Positions 32,293 to 43,887 of a stretch of 64,000 nt of DNA are shown here, piece by piece. The first letter of the stretch is position 1. Each line of letters begins with the position of its first letter. The stretch lies in the NCBI RefSeq assembly GCF_027244095.1, contig NC_069659.1:337818750-337882749 (forward strand), written 5' to 3'. Made by a program: the position numbers and the translations under genes. The stretch comes from Hemicordylus capensis (Eukaryota > Chordata > Lepidosauria > Squamata > Cordylidae). The notes beneath the pieces were generated by a model, which worked only from the letters and a program-made list of their open reading frames with translations, was not told where the DNA came from and did not search any database.

Positions 32293-32324
32293 CTCTAATG
32301 CTTCATGGTTAAAATGAAACTTTG

Positions 32325-32876
32325 AGGCTTTCCTCACGCGCAGGCAAAAATGGGCTAAGAAAGCCATGCCCAGGTTTAGTCTGCGCATGAGAACCACCAG
32401 GAGCCATGCAGATCCCAGTGGCGCGCAGTGGTACACCCACTTCCAAAGGCCGCCTCCAAAATGAGGTTAAGAGAGCAAGCACTTATTTTCCTGCTCATCT
32501 GCCAGTCTCGGCTGCTTGTATCCGGCTAGGAGACTGCGGGGCTCCAAGCTGGCATTAGGGAAATCCCCACAATGCACTGCGCACTTGCATGATGCATTAT
32601 GGGAGTTGAGGGGGCCGGGCAATGCTTTCCAGCCCCTGACCCTCCGCGCTGCCAGTTTATTTATTCATTCATTTATTTATCAAATGTGTATACCGCCCCA
32701 AACTTTCGTCTCTGGGCGGTTTACAATAACAGTTGCAACAAGCAATTGTCCGGGCAGGCAATCCACCCGCCCAGCAAAGACAGAGGGATCATCAGTGGGA
32801 AGTAAGTGCTAGCAGCCTTCCTCCCCACTCTCCCTTGAGCCCTTCTTCACTGATCGTGAGAAAGGGCTCATTGATT
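32325..32876. repeat. R2 repeat split by a LINE tail
   Basis: CTCACGCGCAGGCAAAAATG, CCCACAATGCACTGCGCACT, then after the LINE tail AGTGGGAAGTAAGTGCTAGC and CGTGAGAAAGGGCTCATTG. The end block is shared with 56040-56105. Confidence 0.55.
32653..32755 (-). mobile_element. LINE 3' tail inserted in R2
   Basis: (TTTA/TTCA)n, then TATACCGCCCCAAACTTTCG and TCTCTGGGCGGTTTACAATA; complement of a 3' end hairpin and tail. Confidence 0.6.
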
Positions 32877-34035
32877 ACTTGCTACCTAAATTGTTGGAAG
32901 TGGTTCATTGTTTGCAAAGATTGTTGCGAACTCCCTTTGGCTTTTTCTTCCACCTGAATCTGAACACCCACTGCCAGGCGTTTATGCAGATTCATATTTT
33001 CTCCCACTTACAGTGACTCATATTCACTGAGTCATAAGTTCCCTATGTTTTATTGGCACGAATCAGCGAAATCGCAGCTACATGCTTAATAATAATAATA
33101 TGGGTAAATGCACCCAAGAGAAGCACTTTCTCTCTCTTGTTTTCTTAGCAGTCTTGTGTATGTAGGGAGCCATCTCTGTCCCCTTGCTGCTCTTTGGAGA
33201 CTATAGAAGGGAATAATTTACCCAACAAAATACTAAGTTTAAAAATGAATAATGCCTCATGTTCAATTTGGATGCATATAATGTGCGTGTTTGTGCATGC
33301 TTATCCCCTGTCAGTAATTATGGAGATTATGTATGTATGCATGCATTGCACATGCAAATTACTAAGCAGCTCATTGCACTGGAGGGAGTATTACTGACTA
33401 CAAACTCTACAGTGATGGGACATTGAGGGGGGAAATAATTTAACCTTTCTGTGCTTCAGAGTCCGCTAAACTGGGCTATTGCTGGCTCTCATGACAATAT
33501 AGCACATAAATAGGCCAAATATTTTGTTCCTATCTCTGCCAATGTTTGATCACTCTTGCTGAAGGACAATCATCCTTCCATCTGGCAGAAAATAACCAAG
33601 TCAGCTTTTGAAGTGTTCATTGATTACAGAGATAACTATTGTGTCATTGTAATAAATGTCATGTCATCTTTAATGTAAGAGGTTATGGATTACCACTGAT
33701 CCTGCAGAAGTCCAACTAAATGAGCCAGGTCTGATTGTTGGCAGATACGGGTAAGGTAAATGACTGGGAAGGAAATGATATCATAACAAAGATGGGTTGC
33801 CATATTGGTTTCACTGTTTTGGGAGGTAGATTTTTCCAGAATGTCTAGCTTCATTGCACTTGTGTTGCCTCCACTCCCAAACTTAATCTCTACAGAAATT
33901 CAGAAACAAGCTTCTCTCCTTTTCCCCGACATGATTGAGGAAATGCATGCTCTAATCTCATCACATAATATGTTCTCCCTGCTTTCCCTTGGCATTTACA
34001 TCACTACATGTTATATGCAGAGGAGAAGGAAGGCT

Positions 34036-34255
34036 ATGGCCGCATTTGCACGTAACACCAAACCGGAGTTGAATAGGGCAGAGGTTTAAATTTGTATACA
34101 TCCAAATGTGTGAAGCCACAATTTTGCAGCAAAGGCAACCTGTAGTTTCCCTCGCCAGACTCCAGTTTGAACCTTAGGTATGTAGTGAGTTTTACTGCTC
34201 CAATCTGGGATTTGAAGGTGGCAGTGTTGTTTTCGAATGCAGACACCACCATAAC
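34036..34255. mobile_element. MITE-like element
   Basis: The ends GGCCGCATTTGCACGTAACA and TTTTCGAATGCAGACACC are partly complementary, with CCGGAGTTG / CCAGTTTGA blocks inside. Assignment tentative. Confidence 0.4.
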
Positions 34256-35523
34256 TGCAGATTTTGTGCTGTTTCTGGAACCAAGATCATAGAGAGGACG
34301 GCCCAGACCTGCCCAGGAATATACCCGCTTTATGCCTGCCGCGCTTCTCAGTTACTGCCTCTCCAAGCACTTGCCCCATCCCGCTAGTCTCTGTGGTGCT
34401 CAAGCCATCGCCCAGCAACAGGGATGCTACCTTGTCCCATCCCAAGTGTCTTACCTGTCAAAGGGAAAAGTCCCCTTCCCACTCTTCTTCCCCACTCTGG
34501 CACTCAAAGGAGAAAGGGGATGGGATGGCACAACAGGCACTATGTGTTTTGTTCACCAAGAATAAAGTATGAAAAAGTATGTTCACGAGCACATGCAAGT
34601 GCAGTCACACCATAAACTATGGCAAGGCAGCGATACCCAGGGTCAGCATTAAAAGGCTGGCCCATCCAGGAATTCTCTAATGGCTGTGCTCTGTTTTTTG
34701 TACAATACAGTTGGGGAAGGGGGCCCCAGCCCCTTCCCCTTGGGTCTCTGGCATGCAGTCTCTGGTGGTACCTCATGAGAAGAACTGTCCAGCAGGAGCA
34801 GCATTGCCTCCAGTTAATAGAGAAATTTGTCTTGTGTGATGCTGCTGCTTCAGAGCTGTCCATTCATGAGAGTGAAAGGCCATGGAGACATGAATGTGGC
34901 CGTACGGCAGATGCCGCCCAACCTAGTTGCTTGACACAAGCGGGGATGAGTAACCTGGCACCTCTCCCTGTCCTGGTGACTGCCACAAAAAAGCAGTCCA
35001 AGTAGTCCCTCTACCAGTGCAGACGTCCATTGGCACATATCCATTTTTGGTTTTACTTGGTACAGCAACCCTGCTTTCCTAGGATCACTGATCATCAGGG
35101 CTCCCCTCTCCTGTGATTCTCTCTGGTGGCCAAACTGCATATTCCACAACATAGGTCAAAACCCGGGAAATTTGAGTGAGAGTAAATATCTGTCCCTGGT
35201 CCAGGCATTTCCCTGGTCTGCCCACCCGGACACATGGAGCAGCAATTACTCCTTGGGAGTATGAAAGGGTTGCCTGGAGAGGAAAGGGTCACAGAGTACA
35301 AGTTCTGTTATTTACCATAGAGAACAGGGGCCCCACACAAGTGGGGGGCCTTTGATTTGTGTGGCCTAACTTGTGAGAGCGCAGTCCAACAGAGGACCAA
35401 AGGCCTTGGAGCCTCTGGTCCTCCCCAGTGGACTGGCCTCTCATGAGAGGGCTAATCCCCAGCCGGAAAGCCGACATGGAAACAGGAGTGTGCTTGGGTG
35501 TCCCTGGATTGCTTTGCCAGGTT

Positions 35524-35926
35524 TAGGGTTGTGCACAGAACCGAGCAGTTCTGCCAGGGGGTGCATCTTTAAGGGTGGAGAAGGGTGCTGCACCTACCAC
35601 TCCCTCCGCTTTTCCCCCGCCAGCACTCCGTTTTTACCAGAAGTACCTGACATGCCTGCATATGCATGTCACACCCACCACGCACATGCACCCACCGTGT
35701 GTGCCCGCAATGTACACACACCCGCGCCACACATGCGCAGGCGTGTCAGATACTTCCAGTAAAGGGGGCAATAGGGCGGCAGGGAGGTATGCTGCCACCT
35801 CGATGGACTTTTTAAAAATGGAGCACCGGCAGGAGGAATCTGGAGGGGTAAGTGCACCCTGCTCTGCCCTTTAAGATGCATCCCTCTCCTTCAAACCACC
35901 GCCGCCTGGTTCCGTGTACATCCATA
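35524..35926. mobile_element. hAT-like element with TAGGG ends
   Basis: TAGGGTTGTGCACAGAACCG at the left; the right end complemented is TATGGATGTACACGGAACCA. The interior has inverted GGGTGCATCTTTAA / TTAAGATGCATCCC. Flanks GCCAGGTT / GCTGGGGT (5/8). Confidence 0.62.
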
Positions 35927-36942
35927 GCTGGGGTCTTACCATCACAGGATCATCCTTGGTCACAGTGGACTAGATCCCAGGATCCTTTGCCTTCCCACAT
36001 ATACATATTCGCTCCTAGGAAGTCCTCATAATCCCTTCCCAGAGTAGCAGAAAAATCATCCCCCTCACCATCTCTCCCCGCCCCCATTGCCAGAAATTGT
36101 GCTTGTGCAAGACAGTTTTGCTGCAGGGCTCTTATGAGGGCAGTGGTGCAACTGCGGTCAGAAGAAGGCCTTTAATGCCATTTAAAGGGACTTACATGCC
36201 CTTTCCCTGCCAACAGGGGCAGTCCATTCCGAAAAGGTACAGTCACGCTTGGCATGCCCCCTTGAAGATCGTGGCCATCTGTTTCTGACCTGAGGGGCAA
36301 ACTACACCTAGCAATAAAAGTGAATTTGTGACAGGCGTAAATTGACTTGTGAGTAGCAGCTGTACAGGGCCACAGTTTGGATCAGGGCTGCAGTCCAGAG
36401 TTAGGGATTGTTCAACCCTTCCCCTCCACGCTGTGTTCTTAAGGAAAATTGCACCCCTGAAGTGGCTGTTTGACCTGAAAGTGTCATTCACTATAATGGC
36501 ACTTTTGGGATCAATTTGCTTATTTGGGGGAGTGCTTAGTTTGGCCCTAAGCCTCCCGTGTAATTTCTCTCTAAATGCACTGAAGAGTTTCTATGTTTCA
36601 GTATTTGTTAGGAAGGATTCAATCAAACAAGGTTGCACTAACATGGGATTTTTTCCCTTTTCTTTGCAACCTCTGTGAAATACCATCATTACGTTGTGGA
36701 CTGCAGGCTCCACAACTGACTCACAACTCATTTGCCATCCTTTTGGCAAGCCTGGGTGGTAGTGGTGGTAGAAATATTTTATTGTTGTTACTGAAAGCAT
36801 AATGCTTTCGTCAACTATGATGTGTAGGAACCCTTCATATGATCCAGTTTATAATAACCAATACCATAAAGCAAAGTCACTAGAACTGTTTTGTTTCGCA
36901 GATCACGAAGTTTGCTCAGAGTGTTGGTGGACCACTTAGACT

Positions 36943-37068
36943 CAGGGGTGTAGCAAGGTTGGAGTGGGCCCAGATACAAGATTTAAAAATGCCCCCCCTC
37001 ACTGAAGCTCAGCTCCTGAAGTAAAGAAATCTTAAATGAGGCTGAAAAGTGGTAACAAAAAGCAGAAT

Positions 37069-37127
<59 letters not shown>

Positions 37128-37367
37128 AAAAGGTTTTGTAAATTGTGGACGATGCAAGTCATTTAATGGTACTAGAGAAAGACATGCTGTTCTGGTAGCT
37201 CCAGGTCTTAACACTCACATCAGTTTCGGAGGATGAATACAACTGAAGGAAGCCCAGGCGGGTGCGTGGCTGGGGGAGTCAGCCATATGGCTTGCCTCTG
37301 GGGGCCCTCTAAGGCAGTGGGCCCCCAGACAACTGTCTCCCCTTGTCCTATTATAGATACTCCCCTG
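36943..37367. mobile_element. Non-autonomous hAT-like element holding a microsatellite
   Basis: CAGGGGTGTAGCAAGGTTGG to AGATACTCCCCTG; flanks CTTAGACT / CTTAGATG (6/8). Contains the (GT)n at 37071. Confidence 0.75.
37071..37124 (+). repeat. (GT)27 microsatellite
   Basis: Uninterrupted GT units. Confidence 0.98.
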
Positions 37368-37375
37368 CTTAGATG

Positions 37376-37377
<2 letters not shown>

Positions 37378-37406
<29 letters not shown>

Positions 37407-37439
37407 CTTCTTCTTCTTCTTCTTCTTCTTCTTCTTCTT
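37378..37439 (+). repeat. (TTC)n microsatellite
   Basis: About 20 uninterrupted TTC units starting 10 bp after the hAT-like element ends. Confidence 0.98.
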
Positions 37440-37469
37440 GGTTCTACAAATCAAAGTGCTTCACTCATG

Positions 37470-37967
37470 CAGGCAAACCTTGATATCCACGGAGGTTCTG
37501 TGGTGGGGACAGGGCAGATGCTGAAACCATGGATAGTGAGGCATTGACTTTCTGGAATGGGGGGGGGCGTAGATTCCTGGAAGCTGGAAAGGGGGCAAAA
37601 AGGGGCAAACACATGAACAAAACCACAAAAAAGTCCCCTACCATGCTCTGCGGGTACCCAGCTGTCCCGGATTCTCTGGACAGAGCTACCATGCTCTGTG
37701 GGTGTTCAGCTGTCCCCCCAGGCCCAAATTCCCCATTTCCCCCCACAAAAAAATTATAGGAAAATATGCTTGGGGGCGCGGAGAAATGAGTGGCACAATG
37801 GCTCCTTCTGACAAAATGGTGGCCAGAAATTACCTCCATGGTCACTTCCAGCCCTCTAAGAACTTCAGATTAGTAGGTTTTAACCCTTTCGTATCTGTGG
37901 ATATTGAAATCGGGTGTCAATTAGACACCCATGAATATGCAAAACTGCAGATATAGAAATTTGCCTG
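37470..37967. mobile_element. Unclassified TIR element
   Basis: CAGGCAAACCTTGATATCCA at the left and complement CAGGCAAATTTCTATATCTG at the right. The interior has two near-identical TACCATGCTCTGYGGGT units with GCTGTCCC (37639 and 37688). No clean target duplication. Confidence 0.55.
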
Positions 37968-38360
37968 CATATAATTCTTCTTCTTAAAAAACCAATCAGT
38001 TTCTGGGTGAATTACTAATATTTCAGACTGTTCTGCAACCTTTCTGTGGACCACCTGGATGAAGCTTGCAGACCATTAGGGCTTCACAAAGCACATTTTG
38101 AGAACCCCCGCCATAAAGTAGAGACATCCATAGTTCAATGAATCCATGGAGGACACACTCCTTAAGTTTGTCTAGAGTGTGAATTGTCCCAAAAATGGCA
38201 GACATTCTACCCAGTGATTCTTATGGAATGTCTGCTCTTTGCCTCCTGACATCATTGGACAAGGCCCTGATCTGTATTCCACCCATCTGTAAAATGTGGT
38301 CTGTGGGTGAAGACATACAGTTTGAACATACATTCTGGAACGCATTTTCTGAACAATGAA

Positions 38361-38778
38361 TATAAGAACATAAGAACAGCCCTGCTGGATCAGGCCCAAG
38401 GCCCATCTAGTCCAGCATCTTGTTTCGCACAGTGGCCCACCAGATGCCACTGGAAGCCACAGACAGGAGTTGAGGGCGTGCCCTCTCTCCTGCCATTACT
38501 CCCCTGCAACTGGTACTCAGAGGCATCCTGCCTTTTGAGGCTGGAGGTGGCCCACAGCCCTCCGACTAGTAGCCATTGATAGACCTCTCCTCCATGAAGT
38601 CATCCAAACCCCTCTTAAAGCCATCCAGGTTGTTGGCTGCTACCACGTCCTGTGGCAGAGTGTTCGACAAGTGGATCACGCGCTGTGTGAAAAAGTACTT
38701 CCGTTTGTTGGTCCTAGACCTCCTGGCAATCAATTTCATGGAGTGACCCCTGGTTCTAGTGTTGTGTGAGAGGGAAAA
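38361..38778 (-). mobile_element. CR1 LINE 3' end
   Basis: In reverse the element codes KRKYFFTQRVIHLSNTLPQD and VVAANNLDGFKRGLDDFMEE, the CR1 ORF2 C-terminus, then a 3' UTR ending CTGATCCAGCAGGGCTGTTC and TTATGTTCTTATA (doubled TTCTTATG). Confidence 0.85.
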
Positions 38779-38779
38779 G

Positions 38780-38781
<2 letters not shown>

Positions 38782-38846
<65 letters not shown>
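38782..38846 (+). repeat. (CT)n microsatellite grown inside CR1
   Basis: 65 bp of CT after AGGGAAAAGAA, a point where other CR1 copies carry only a short TCTCTCT. Confidence 0.96.
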
Positions 38847-38849
<3 letters not shown>

Positions 38850-38877
38850 ACACATCCTGAATGTGTTTCAGACAGTA

Positions 38878-39116
38878 GCCCTATTCAGACATTATGTTTG
38901 ACATGGGCACAGGTGTCTGTACAGACATATTTTTGTGTGAATTACTGTGTGTTACTTTAAAAAATGAGCCCAAGTATAGGCCCCCTGAAATGATAGGAAG
39001 GATTCTACTGTACAGGGGTTGAACATGGTGTACAAATAACTATGTGTGCTTACAGATCTGTGTGAACACTGAACACAGCTTGTACATGTGCTGAACATTA
39101 TGTGTGAATAAGGCAC
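38878..39116. mobile_element. ~240-bp TIR element, intact copy
   Basis: GCCCTATTCAGACATTATG at the left and complement GCCTTATTCACACATAATG at the right. Internal GCCCAAGTATAGGCCCCCT matches GAGCTTGAGTACAGGCCCCC at 25662. Confidence 0.65.
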
Positions 39117-39537
39117 ACCCCAAGTATGGTGAAAGTAGTCTTCCCACACATTCTCTGCCATGAAAACAAATGCAGCAAATCTGGTCAAGGCCACTTTCAC
39201 CACACCTTGAGACAGGAATGTTGCCTTTTTGATCATGGCCCTTCAACCACATAGTTTGTTTTGAAGAAAGGCCTACCTTTGCTTGACACTTCAGACTTTT
39301 GAGAGGAAGGGGAAGACCTTATTTTTCCAACAAGCCTTTAGATAGTAAGGATTTCAGTGAGGCTACAGTTGTTGAATAATTTTTTTAATCTTTTGATTTT
39401 AGAACAATGTCTATGCACGCACATTCTATAAAGTTACCCTTCCCATGGCCACATCCATTGTGGACTGCTTGAATTCATTCCATGTGGGGGCATTGAAGCA
39501 TGTCTGGGAATTGCAGCAGACAGAAGCTACTTTCCTG

Positions 39538-39620
39538 CCATTTATTTGTTTGTTTGTTTGCATGTTTTTATACCACCCAAAACTTAGGTCTCTTTGAATT
39601 ACAGTTCAAAGTGACTTACA
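39538..39620 (-). repeat. LINE 3' tail
   Basis: (TTTG)n then TATACCACCCAAAACTTAGG and TCAAAGTGACTTACAATT, the hairpin layout in reverse. Confidence 0.5.
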
Positions 39621-39891
39621 ATTAAACATAAAACCCATAATATTGAATATTGTCCGCTCATTTTTGTTCTTGGAAGGAAGCGAAAAGCCAACTAAAAGTT
39701 TTATAAACCAGTAGTAAATCAGTGGAAATATACAGCTCTTTGTAAAATACTCCTTCAGATTTTTAATATAAATGTGATGTCCATTGGATCATTCCACAGT
39801 ATTTTGTCTCTGACGGTTCTATATTTAGACGACTTTTGTCCTTCATTTTGAAATCCAAGGATAAAGGTTGTCATCAGAACATTCCAGATGT

Positions 39892-40228
39892 CAGGGGCAG
39901 CCCTATCATGAGGCAAGGTGAGGCTGTCACCTCAGGCAGCAGGAGGGTGATGGGATGCCTCCCCTCACTACTGTCTGTGCAGCTCTTCGAGACCAATCTG
40001 ACTCTTCCAAACCCTGCAAGAGGAACCTCTCCTCCTCACACTCCTTGCAAAGCTTTCAAGGGAGCATGAGGAGAAAAGAGGAGGCTGCTCACCTCCTCCC
40101 TGCCCTCCATGCACTTCCAAAGCTTGAGAGGGTGGATTCTGGAAGTGGAGGTGACCCTTACCAGGAGATTGTGGCATGGCAGCATTTTGTACACCACCTC
40201 AGGTACCACAATACCTTGGATTGCCCCA
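39892..40228. mobile_element. Non-autonomous hAT-like element next to the last exon
   Basis: CAGGGGCAGCCCTATCATGA to TTGGATTGCCCCA; flanks CCAGATGT / CCAGGTGT (7/8). Ends 60 bp before the final FNDC3B coding exon. Confidence 0.78.
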
Positions 40229-40288
40229 CCAGGTGTTCATTGATTTTGTTCCAAACTTAACTCTGAACTGTTTGTTTTGTTTCAAAAG

Positions 40289-40600
40289 GTATACAAGGGA
40301 GAAGAGACGGTGTTCCAAATCTCAGGCCTTCAGACTAACACAGACTACCGATTCCGTGTGTGTGTTTGCCGCCGGTGCTTGGATACCTCACAAGAACTTA
40401 GCGGACCTTTCAGCCCATCTGTTGCCTTTCTGCTTCAGCGGAGTGAGCTCATGCTTACAGGGGAAATGGGAAGGATAGACGATCCCAAGACGAAAAGTAT
40501 GATGCCTTCTGACGAACAGTTTGCAGCCCTCATTGTCCTCGGCTTTGCAACTGTCTCCATATTGTTTGCCTTCATACTGCAGCATTTGTTTATGAAGTAA
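40289..40600 (+). CDS. FNDC3B: FNDC3B last coding exon: FN3 end, stalk and tail anchor
   Basis: It begins at AAAAG|GTATAC in phase 0 and ends with TAA at 40598-40600 (103 residues). It finishes the ninth FN3 domain (VYKGEETVFQISGLQTNTDY, RFRVCVCRRCLDTSQELSGP), passes through a short stalk (LMLTGEMGRIDDPKTKSMMP) and ends in a hydrophobic helix, FAALIVLGFATVSILFAFIL, then QHLFMK. This single C-terminal membrane segment makes FNDC3B a tail-anchored protein with its FN3 array in the cytosol. I recall the human end as DEQFAAIIVLGFATLSILFA then FILQYFLMK, a near match that excludes FNDC3A. Intact. The intron before it is 30.6 kb. Confidence 0.97.
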   Translation, partial: VYKGEETVFQISGLQTNTDYRFRVCVCRRCLDTSQELSGPFSPSVAFLLQRSELMLTGEMGRIDDPKTKSMMPSDEQFAALIVLGFATVSILFAFILQHLFMK

Positions 40601-41742
40601 AAATGTCCGACACAAGGGTCTGAGGTATCGTTTTATCTAATGCTACGCATTATAATCTACATGTTTTAATTCAGATATTCCTCTTTATTTTCATTTTCAA
40701 TTTTATTTTTCCAGTACATTTTATACATTTTTCCTAGGGTTAGGTAGGGGCAGGGGACAATCCTAGACCATCCTATCTAGGAAATAAACATTGGTGTTTG
40801 GATGCACCTTTTTGAAATTCAAGACTAGGAAACATCAACCTTCAGAAATATTCAAGCCAGAAACCAAAAGCAAGTATCCTCCTTTGGTGTGTGTAGTTTC
40901 TTTTTTCTTTTTTCTATTGCAATCTGTATTTGATAATTTTCCAGGATTCAGAATTGTAACCAATTTGCCTTCATATCTTGTTTTTTGCTGAAATCATTGC
41001 AGTCTTTAAGTTGCAGTTTATTACACTAGAGTAACCATTTGCTCTCCGCTCTCCTGCATCTGCGAGCCTTAAGTACCAGTTTGTAATAGTGTTGCAGCTA
41101 GAGTGCATTGTTCGGGAATACACAGTGTTAGACGAACAATAATTATCAATGTTGCATATTATAGTTACTACATTTTCCCCTTCCCCCTGCATTATTTTTT
41201 TCTCCATGGTAAAAATAAAATAAATTAAAATCTCAGTTATGTTTATCAACTATATATTTAGCACATTTCAATCCAAATAATTTATCCCGCAACCTGAAAT
41301 CCTTTTTCCATAATCTCTTTTTATTCCAGCTGTTTGCGCACTATGAACTGCCTGTATAACGGATCCGATAACCAAATAGCTTTATAAATGACAAAGCATT
41401 ACAGGTTTTTTACCATTTCTTTATTTTATAGCTGTAATTTTAAGAGGGCATTGTGCAATAGTTACTCCCATGTCCAGCTGTTTATTTTTAAAGCTGCTTT
41501 TAACTCATTTGCCTTTGTATATAACTTACTCTTAATCCAATCACTAGGTATGATATATTCATCTTGATGTTTGTGTTTAGAACTGGTGAAAGCTTGCCGC
41601 TTTTGCTGTTTATATTAAGTATTACCTTTGAGATAAGTAACCTTTCGCAGTCAATCAGCCACTAAGAGGAAGCAGAACCCATCTGCTGAAAAAATGGAGA
41701 TTAGTCATTTGAGGCATCTTGCAGCTAGACATTACGGAGCAC

Positions 41743-42117
41743 CAGTGGAGTGGCGTTCACGTTTTTGGTGCACCACTGCAGCCACCCTGCTCTCCTGTCA
41801 CCTCACCCCACTCACCTGCAAGTGCCACCTCTCCGCTCCCTCCCCCAGGCCCCACTTCCCCGCCACCTCGGCAGCGGCTCCACTAAGCATACAGTAGCCG
41901 CAAGATGCAGCTAGCTTGCTAAGGTTTACCGGATGTGTACCTGCATAATGACATAACAGCCCATCGCAGGCCATCCCCAAAGCATGAAGTGAGAAGCAGG
42001 GCCTGTGGGGGAGAGGCGGTGGAGGAGAAGCAACCAGTGAGTGGGACTCAGTGGCCTCTTTTCTCAAGTGGGCCTGTTTTCTTGGAACATGTCAGCCCAA
42101 TTGTAGTCATGCCACTG
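41743..42117. mobile_element. Non-autonomous hAT-like element in the 3' UTR
   Basis: CAGTGGAGTGGCGTTC at the left and TAGTCATGCCACTG at the right; flanks CGGAGCAC / CAGAGCAC (7/8). The interior is GC-rich, unlike the surrounding UTR. Confidence 0.85.
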
Positions 42118-43887
42118 CAGAGCACATGTGGCTGCTGCTGGTATCTCAGCCTTGCATCTCCTCCTCCTCCTCCTCCTTGTATCTCTCCTGTAACATCGAG
42201 CATTTCAAAATACATAATGTGGCACTTGCCATTTTTTTGTGTGCATTGCCATTTTTTTCCAGCCCCAGTCAGCTTCAATGTCTGCCGCTTGCAAGAGCAG
42301 CAAAATTTATATTTTTGTAGTAGTGGACATTACCAGGGGTGTGGGAAGAAGAGAAGGAAACACAGGGCTGTTGATTTCAATGACAGTCATGTACACTCTG
42401 TAATATCTACCTCCAGCCTTAAATTGGTATTCTGACCACCACATATGTGATCCATTGCAAAAGCCAGTCCCCTTTTCCCTTCAGAGTTTTGTGTCTGTCC
42501 TTACATCAGTGGCCCCAAACTTGCATATTAATCCAATCCATTGAAACCTTTGATATTCTTTTTTTTTTTTTAACTTTGAGTCATTGGATTATTTATATGA
42601 TGTCAACGACGTTTAAGTGCCTCAGGGATATCAATGAGCAGGAGGTGCATTTCCAAAAGGGTGCAACAGACACAGGGTGCACTCCACTGGGTGCTTCTCC
42701 TGCACATGCTCTGTTGGAATGAACTGGAACTCCATCTTTGCACAATCCCCGTTCATTTCTGCACAGCACAGGATAAAAGCTGTTGTGCTGCTCTTGTTTC
42801 TTCTAGCAGCGCATGCGCTGGAGAAATCCCAGGGATTTGCACCCCTTACTTTGTATATCCCCTGCTTTTCTTTATAAAAAACAGTTTTGTATATTTTTGC
42901 TATTTTGGTTTTTGCTTCCGTCATGGCTCTTCTTGTCCTCTGTGTTTGCTATGATGCAGCGTCCTGTACTAGCCTATATTCCCATAACCAAAGCAATGGG
43001 GAAACCAACATTATTTTTGTTTTAGGTTTATTTATACTATATACTGCATACAGTACTTTAAATGCCAATTACAGTGCAATCTTATTATTTATTGTAAAAA
43101 ATTTAAAAAAATAATAAAAAATGTACTTATGTACTAAATTTTTCCCTCCCTTGTAGCATGTTGTATCTCTGTTTTTGTTTTATACGAGCATAAAATGTTT
43201 TCACCCCTCCCTACAGCAGCATTCCTAGTAGTATTAATCTTCTTACCGTTTCTTGTTGTGTGTAAAAACTGGGAGTGTCTTAGTGCATTAAATGCCAAAA
43301 AGAAGGAACCCCGCCTGACAGTGGGTACAATAATCCAAGCCTCCAAGCTGTGTGATGGCCGTTCAGTCTGTGGGATTTGCCTGGCAAGAGAGCTTGTCAG
43401 CTTCTGCTCTCAGTCAGTGACTGAAAAGTTTACATATAGCCAAAAAAAATCATGACCATCTCTTGGAAGAAAGTGCTAAAATGGATGAATTATTCTGTGT
43501 GCCTCTGTAGATGTAGCAAAATAGTGCAAAGGTTCTGTATTTTATTACTGACTATTGTTAGTTTATACATTTGCCTTGACAACTAGTGGCATTGAGCTAA
43601 TTCACTGCTTCGTTTATCTTTCCCTCCTTTGGCCAAAGTTGTGGCTTGTCAAATGTTTCTAGTACCTTAAAAAAATTTTTTAATGTGTGTGTTCTACAGA
43701 ACTTGGGTAGCCTTTTACATTTGGATTTTGAGAGCATAACAGGTCCAAAATGATTATTTGGTGAAACTGTGTTTTGTTTTGTTTTTAAATAGAAAGATAA
43801 ATTGTCTTTTAAAAGAAAGAAAAGGAAAAAACACTGCTCCATCCAGAGAAAGTTAGTTGAGCTTCATTGAAATCTGTGGCTAACACG

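Larger units (their letters stand above)
9695..40288 (+). other. FNDC3B: FNDC3B last intron, 30.6 kb
   Basis: It runs from the donor GTAGGA at 9695 to the acceptor CAAAAG at 40283-40288. It is filled with the repeats listed below. Nothing identifiable was seen in 9695-10235, 10574-10790, 11990-12488, 13142-13957, 14321-14945, 15610-16842, 17083-17159, 17683-18914, 19656-20119, 20435-20877, 21626-22271, 24021-24424, 27717-28107, 28761-29055, 30301-30689, 30781-31318, 32877-34035, 34256-35523, 35927-36942, 37968-38360, 39117-39537 and 39621-39891. Open frames in these stretches show no family motifs. Confidence 0.85.

Noticed and set aside
35373-35874. Overlapping + strand frames of 129 and 99 codons
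   Set aside because: Mostly inside a hAT-like element (35524-35926) and a GC/CA-rich stretch; His/Pro-rich translation without domains.
37032-37454. Poly-His/Thr and poly-Lys frames
   Set aside because: Translations of the GT and TTC microsatellites.
43195-43455. 86-codon frame after the FNDC3B stop
   Set aside because: Lies within the 3' UTR, no motif, no splice sites supporting an extra coding exon.
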